Shown here: piece by piece, positions 61,594 through 64,000 of the stretch | Layout: the number at the start of each line of letters is the position of its first letter | Numbering within the stretch: position 1 is the first letter of the stretch | Source: Vibrio sinensis | Lineage (GTDB): Bacteria > Pseudomonadota > Gammaproteobacteria > Enterobacterales > Vibrionaceae | Direction of reading: 5' to 3' | DNA: 64,000 nucleotides | Assembly (NCBI RefSeq): GCF_003605645.1 | Contig: NZ_QVMU01000001.1 | Location: 1 to 64,000 of the forward strand | Made by a program: the position numbers and the translations under genes | Notes under the pieces: generated by a model | The model's database searches: none | What the model was told of the DNA's origin: nothing | Seen by the model: only the letters and a program-made list of their open reading frames with translations

Positions 61594-61992
61594 CGAATAG
61601 AAGTAATGTTATTAATTCTGTATCCCGAATGCGGCTTTTGCAAAATTTGAGGAATAAATTTGTTTTGCATAGACATAACTCCTAAGCCTAAATAGGTATA
61701 CTCGTCAGGCGCTATTTGTTAGTTATTTCAACTGTGCTACCGACGTTTTATGTTGGTTTACAGCTTCAGTCTTGTATAAATTCCTAACAGTACTAAGGAC
61801 AAATTAACCTGAAAGATCAACAGTCCCCGATAGGTCATGAATAAATTAAAGTCAATCACTTAAAAGTGGATGCGTCTTTCAATTCATATTATTGAAAACA
61901 TAGGGGGAAAGAATGCAGCCCCTTGTTCAAGAGAATAAAGAACTGCATATACTTAGATGATGATAAATATGTTCTGTCAACTAGCGAAACAA
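61594..61992. other. Intergenic region upstream of pelA
   Basis: Probably the pelA promoter region (minus strand) at the left and the 3' end of the preceding deacetylase-like gene at the right. No clear terminator, operator or small ORF is recognised in 399 bases. A c-di-GMP-responsive regulator site would be expected but cannot be identified by eye. Confidence 0.4.
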
Positions 61993-64000
61993 TCAATCAA
62001 GCGAACGATTGACCTCTAAAACTTCGCCATTTTGATCAATCACTGTTCTCAATATGTATTGACCACCATAATTATCATCGCTTGTAACCCCAGTTACACG
62101 AGCGGTCGTTGGTTCATCAGCGATTAGGGTGATGGTATTATTATCCCTATTCCAGAATCCACGGACATTAGCTTCTTTAGCGAGCAACTTCTCTTTGCTC
62201 ATTTCTCCAATAGTCGAATAGTCGAGGTTTATAATGGGTAAGTTGAGTACGGAGTTGTATTTTTCAGCGACGACTTCAAGCCAATCATATTGTAACGTGG
62301 CACCGTCGCCATAATCCCGTAAATTGGCGGCATGGAAGTAGTGAGGCCAAGATTTGTACGTCAGCATATGTCGCAAAGTAATCTCAGCTTCTGCCGCTAA
62401 AATTTCCTCATAGCTACGTGGTTGACATATAGCACCTGCGATGAAGCAAGGATCTTCACCATTTTCGATATAGCGCTCATAGAAAATGTAGTTATATTCA
62501 TCCGTTAATTCAGTGGGTGTTGTTGCGTTGTAAAATAACGCTGTTGGGTATCGAGGCAGCAACATAATATTGGTGCCTTGAATAAAGTGCTCATAATCTT
62601 GATTAACCCGAGAAGAGTCTGAAGCAATATATTCAATATTAAGTGCTTGCATTGCGTACACCAATTCAAAATTCAAACCCTCTGGATATGGCGTTATCTC
62701 GGGCGGCGGGTAAGTATCGTCAGAGCTTTCCGCATCTTCTAAACCAGAGTGATTACCGGTCACTAGCGATTTAGACGCATGGGCGAAATCGGGAAAACCA
62801 AGTCTTTGCCATACTTTGAGGTTTTCATTGATCTCTTCATAAGCAATATCGTAAGTCGCTCCAGAACTTGTGTACATGTCGCGGTGAGACAGGGTATGGT
62901 TTAAGAAACGAAATTCATCTTTATTAGCAACGACGGTATCAGTTAGAGGCTCTGCTTCTTGTTGATATACAATCGATAATTGAGGGTGGTAATTCGCGTT
63001 ATCCGCTTCTCTTGTATGCACCTGAACTCGATTGTAATTGCGTCGTTTAGCTCGCATGATCAAACCCAAGTTGTCGCGATCGCCATTTTGCCATAGGTTA
63101 ACAATTGATGTTATGTCGACCGTTATGAGGTCGTTACTCTCTTGATAAGGAACGCATGACTGGCGATTAAAGCGTCCGCCTGAGCGAGACCACAGTACAT
63201 TTTCCATGCTGCTTAGCCAAGATGCCGATTCATCCCACTCTTGTGTAACAAGGCAGATAGTCCCTTTAGGATCTCGCGTGGATGTCATATTGGGAATATC
63301 TTTAGTGGTTAGCGTCAGTATAGCTTGAGAGGCTAAGTTATCGATATTACTCGGCAAATCAAAGAAAAAGAGAGTTCGCTCTTTTTGAAGTCGTGATTTA
63401 TAAGCATAAGCACTTTTTTGTGAACCATAAATATTGGTCGGAGCGAGTGAGTTTATATAGGTATCTTGAGCTGATATGAGTGAAACCGGCTCTGGTGGCG
63501 CAGCGGCGGCTCCCTCTCCGTTAAAAACAAAGTCGAGTTTGAAATCAGAAATATTGGGGTTGTTTGCAATAAACTGGTTATTTACGGTGACGAGATTTTC
63601 GATATCTTGCGCTGTAGTTCGATAGCGAATATCTCCCGTCGTCTGGTTCAAAACTGGGTCCCAAATATAATTTTCTATGAAAATATCATCAATATGAGCC
63701 GCGAGATACACTTTACGCGAACCGATAAACACCCCTTGAGTCGCGTAATTCAAAAATTCATAGGCTAGTACTTGTGAGTGAATTAAGTACCACGCATTGG
63801 TGATGGTAGAAAGGAGCACCTCCCGTCCATCAGGATACTCAATAACAGAAATGAGCGCTTTTCCTGATTCGGATTCTGTTAGTAAAGGAGTCACAGTTGG
63901 CCCCTCAGGATCATTTAGCGGGTGGACCATTCGGCTATAGTCATTGACGACAAAAGCGCCTTGGCGATTCACATACTCATATATTTCTTTGTCTTCTGCG
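61993..64000 (-). CDS. Deacetylase-like exopolysaccharide protein with inserted DNRLRE module (5' end outside window)
   Basis: The frame is open to the window edge: the GTG at 63972 is preceded by in-frame sense codons, so at least 669 residues are visible and the true start is outside. Polysaccharide deacetylase-like metal motifs are HIDD (codons at 63685-63696) and HTLSH (62884-62898). Between them lies a module starting DTYINSLAPTNIYGSQKSAY and containing ERTLFFFDLPS and VDITSIVNLWQNG, which matches the DNRLRE/CBM96 type. The C-terminal part (RYPTALFYN; LTYKSWPHYFHAANLRDYGD) recalls fungal Agd3, a CE18 deacetylase of galactosaminogalactan. It precedes pelA on the same strand. A second Pel-modifying enzyme is inferred. 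Confidence 0.65.
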   Translation of the reverse strand, partial: AEDKEIYEYVNRQGAFVVNDYSRMVHPLNDPEGPTVTPLLTESESGKALISVIEYPDGREVLLSTITNAWYLIHSQVLAYEFLNYATQGVFIGSRKVYLAAHIDDIFIENYIWDPVLNQTTGDIRYRTTAQDIENLVTVNNQFIANNPNISDFKLDFVFNGEGAAAAPPEPVSLISAQDTYINSLAPTNIYGSQKSAYAYKSRLQKERTLFFFDLPSNIDNLASQAILTLTTKDIPNMTSTRDPKGTICLVTQEWDESASWLSSMENVLWSRSGGRFNRQSCVPYQESNDLITVDITSIVNLWQNGDRDNLGLIMRAKRRNYNRVQVHTREADNANYHPQLSIVYQQEAEPLTDTVVANKDEFRFLNHTLSHRDMYTSSGATYDIAYEEINENLKVWQRLGFPDFAHASKSLVTGNHSGLEDAESSDDTYPPPEITPYPEGLNFELVYAMQALNIEYIASDSSRVNQDYEHFIQGTNIMLLPRYPTALFYNATTPTELTDEYNYIFYERYIENGEDPCFIAGAICQPRSYEEILAAEAEITLRHMLTYKSWPHYFHAANLRDYGDGATLQYDWLEVVAEKYNSVLNLPIINLDYSTIGEMSKEKLLAKEANVRGFWNRDNNTITLIADEPTTARVTGVTSDDNYGGQYILRTVIDQNGEVLEVNRSLD

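Overview
The window reads as a chromosomal segment of a marine gammaproteobacterium of the Vibrionaceae, most likely Vibrio. The grounds are moderate to low G+C, an ERIC-type intergenic repeat, a RAYT transposase with its repeats, an nsrR-hmp pair with NsrR boxes, a fruBKA/fruR locus with Cra-type operators, and a sialic acid cluster with an RpiR-type regulator. No rRNA, tRNA or CRISPR array was seen. Both window edges cut genes.

Layout. 1-2.9 kb: the 3' end of an IS10-like element abuts a dispersed repeat; then a RAYT transposase, several copies of its presumed repeats, and a secreted protein of unknown function. 2.9-9.2 kb: an endonuclease/exonuclease/phosphatase-fold protein, a bacterial PH-domain protein, outer-membrane phospholipase A, an EmrAB-type efflux pair and an AraC regulator. 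9.2-13.8 kb: a reductive dehalogenase operon (TPR protein, Tat-exported cobamide/Fe-S RdhA, membrane anchor RdhB, FMN-binding NosR/RdhC-like protein, small membrane protein). 14-15.7 kb: a stress-type protein and an alpha/beta hydrolase.

15.8-25 kb: a sialic acid island with nanA divergent from nanR, nanE, nanQ (yhcH), a YjhB/NanX-type transporter, a YjhC/NanY-type oxidoreductase, a NanC-type porin and a secreted lectin-domain sialidase. The transporter and oxidoreductase are the pair known for 2,7-anhydro-Neu5Ac, so the island may be built for the product of an intramolecular trans-sialidase. Repeated boxes of the form TGAAG-N5-CTTCA lie at nanA, nanR and nanE and are probably the NanR operators. 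No nanK is present.

25-35 kb: a cytochrome b561-like protein, a secreted serine hydrolase with a divergent LysR regulator, a frameshifted LysR remnant, and a CdaR-regulated set (M20 amidohydrolase, glycerate kinase, MFS transporter, TRIC/YadS channel) that looks like an uncharacterised glycerate-linked catabolic pathway. 35-39 kb: a 1211-residue modular GH19-type chitinase. 39-43 kb: Acr3 arsenite exporter flanked by two well-led mini-ORFs, then nsrR and hmp with two tandem NsrR boxes. 43-48 kb: fructose PTS operon fruBKA and divergent fruR with three operators. 48-52 kb: an FMN reductase with a divergent LysR gene, then a three-gene cassette with winged-helix and lambda-P-like features.

52-64 kb: a Pel exopolysaccharide operon on the minus strand, pelABCDE, with the c-di-GMP I-site intact in PelD. 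pelF and pelG do not follow pelE. Upstream lies a partial, probably secreted deacetylase-like protein with a DNRLRE-type module inserted between its metal-binding motifs.
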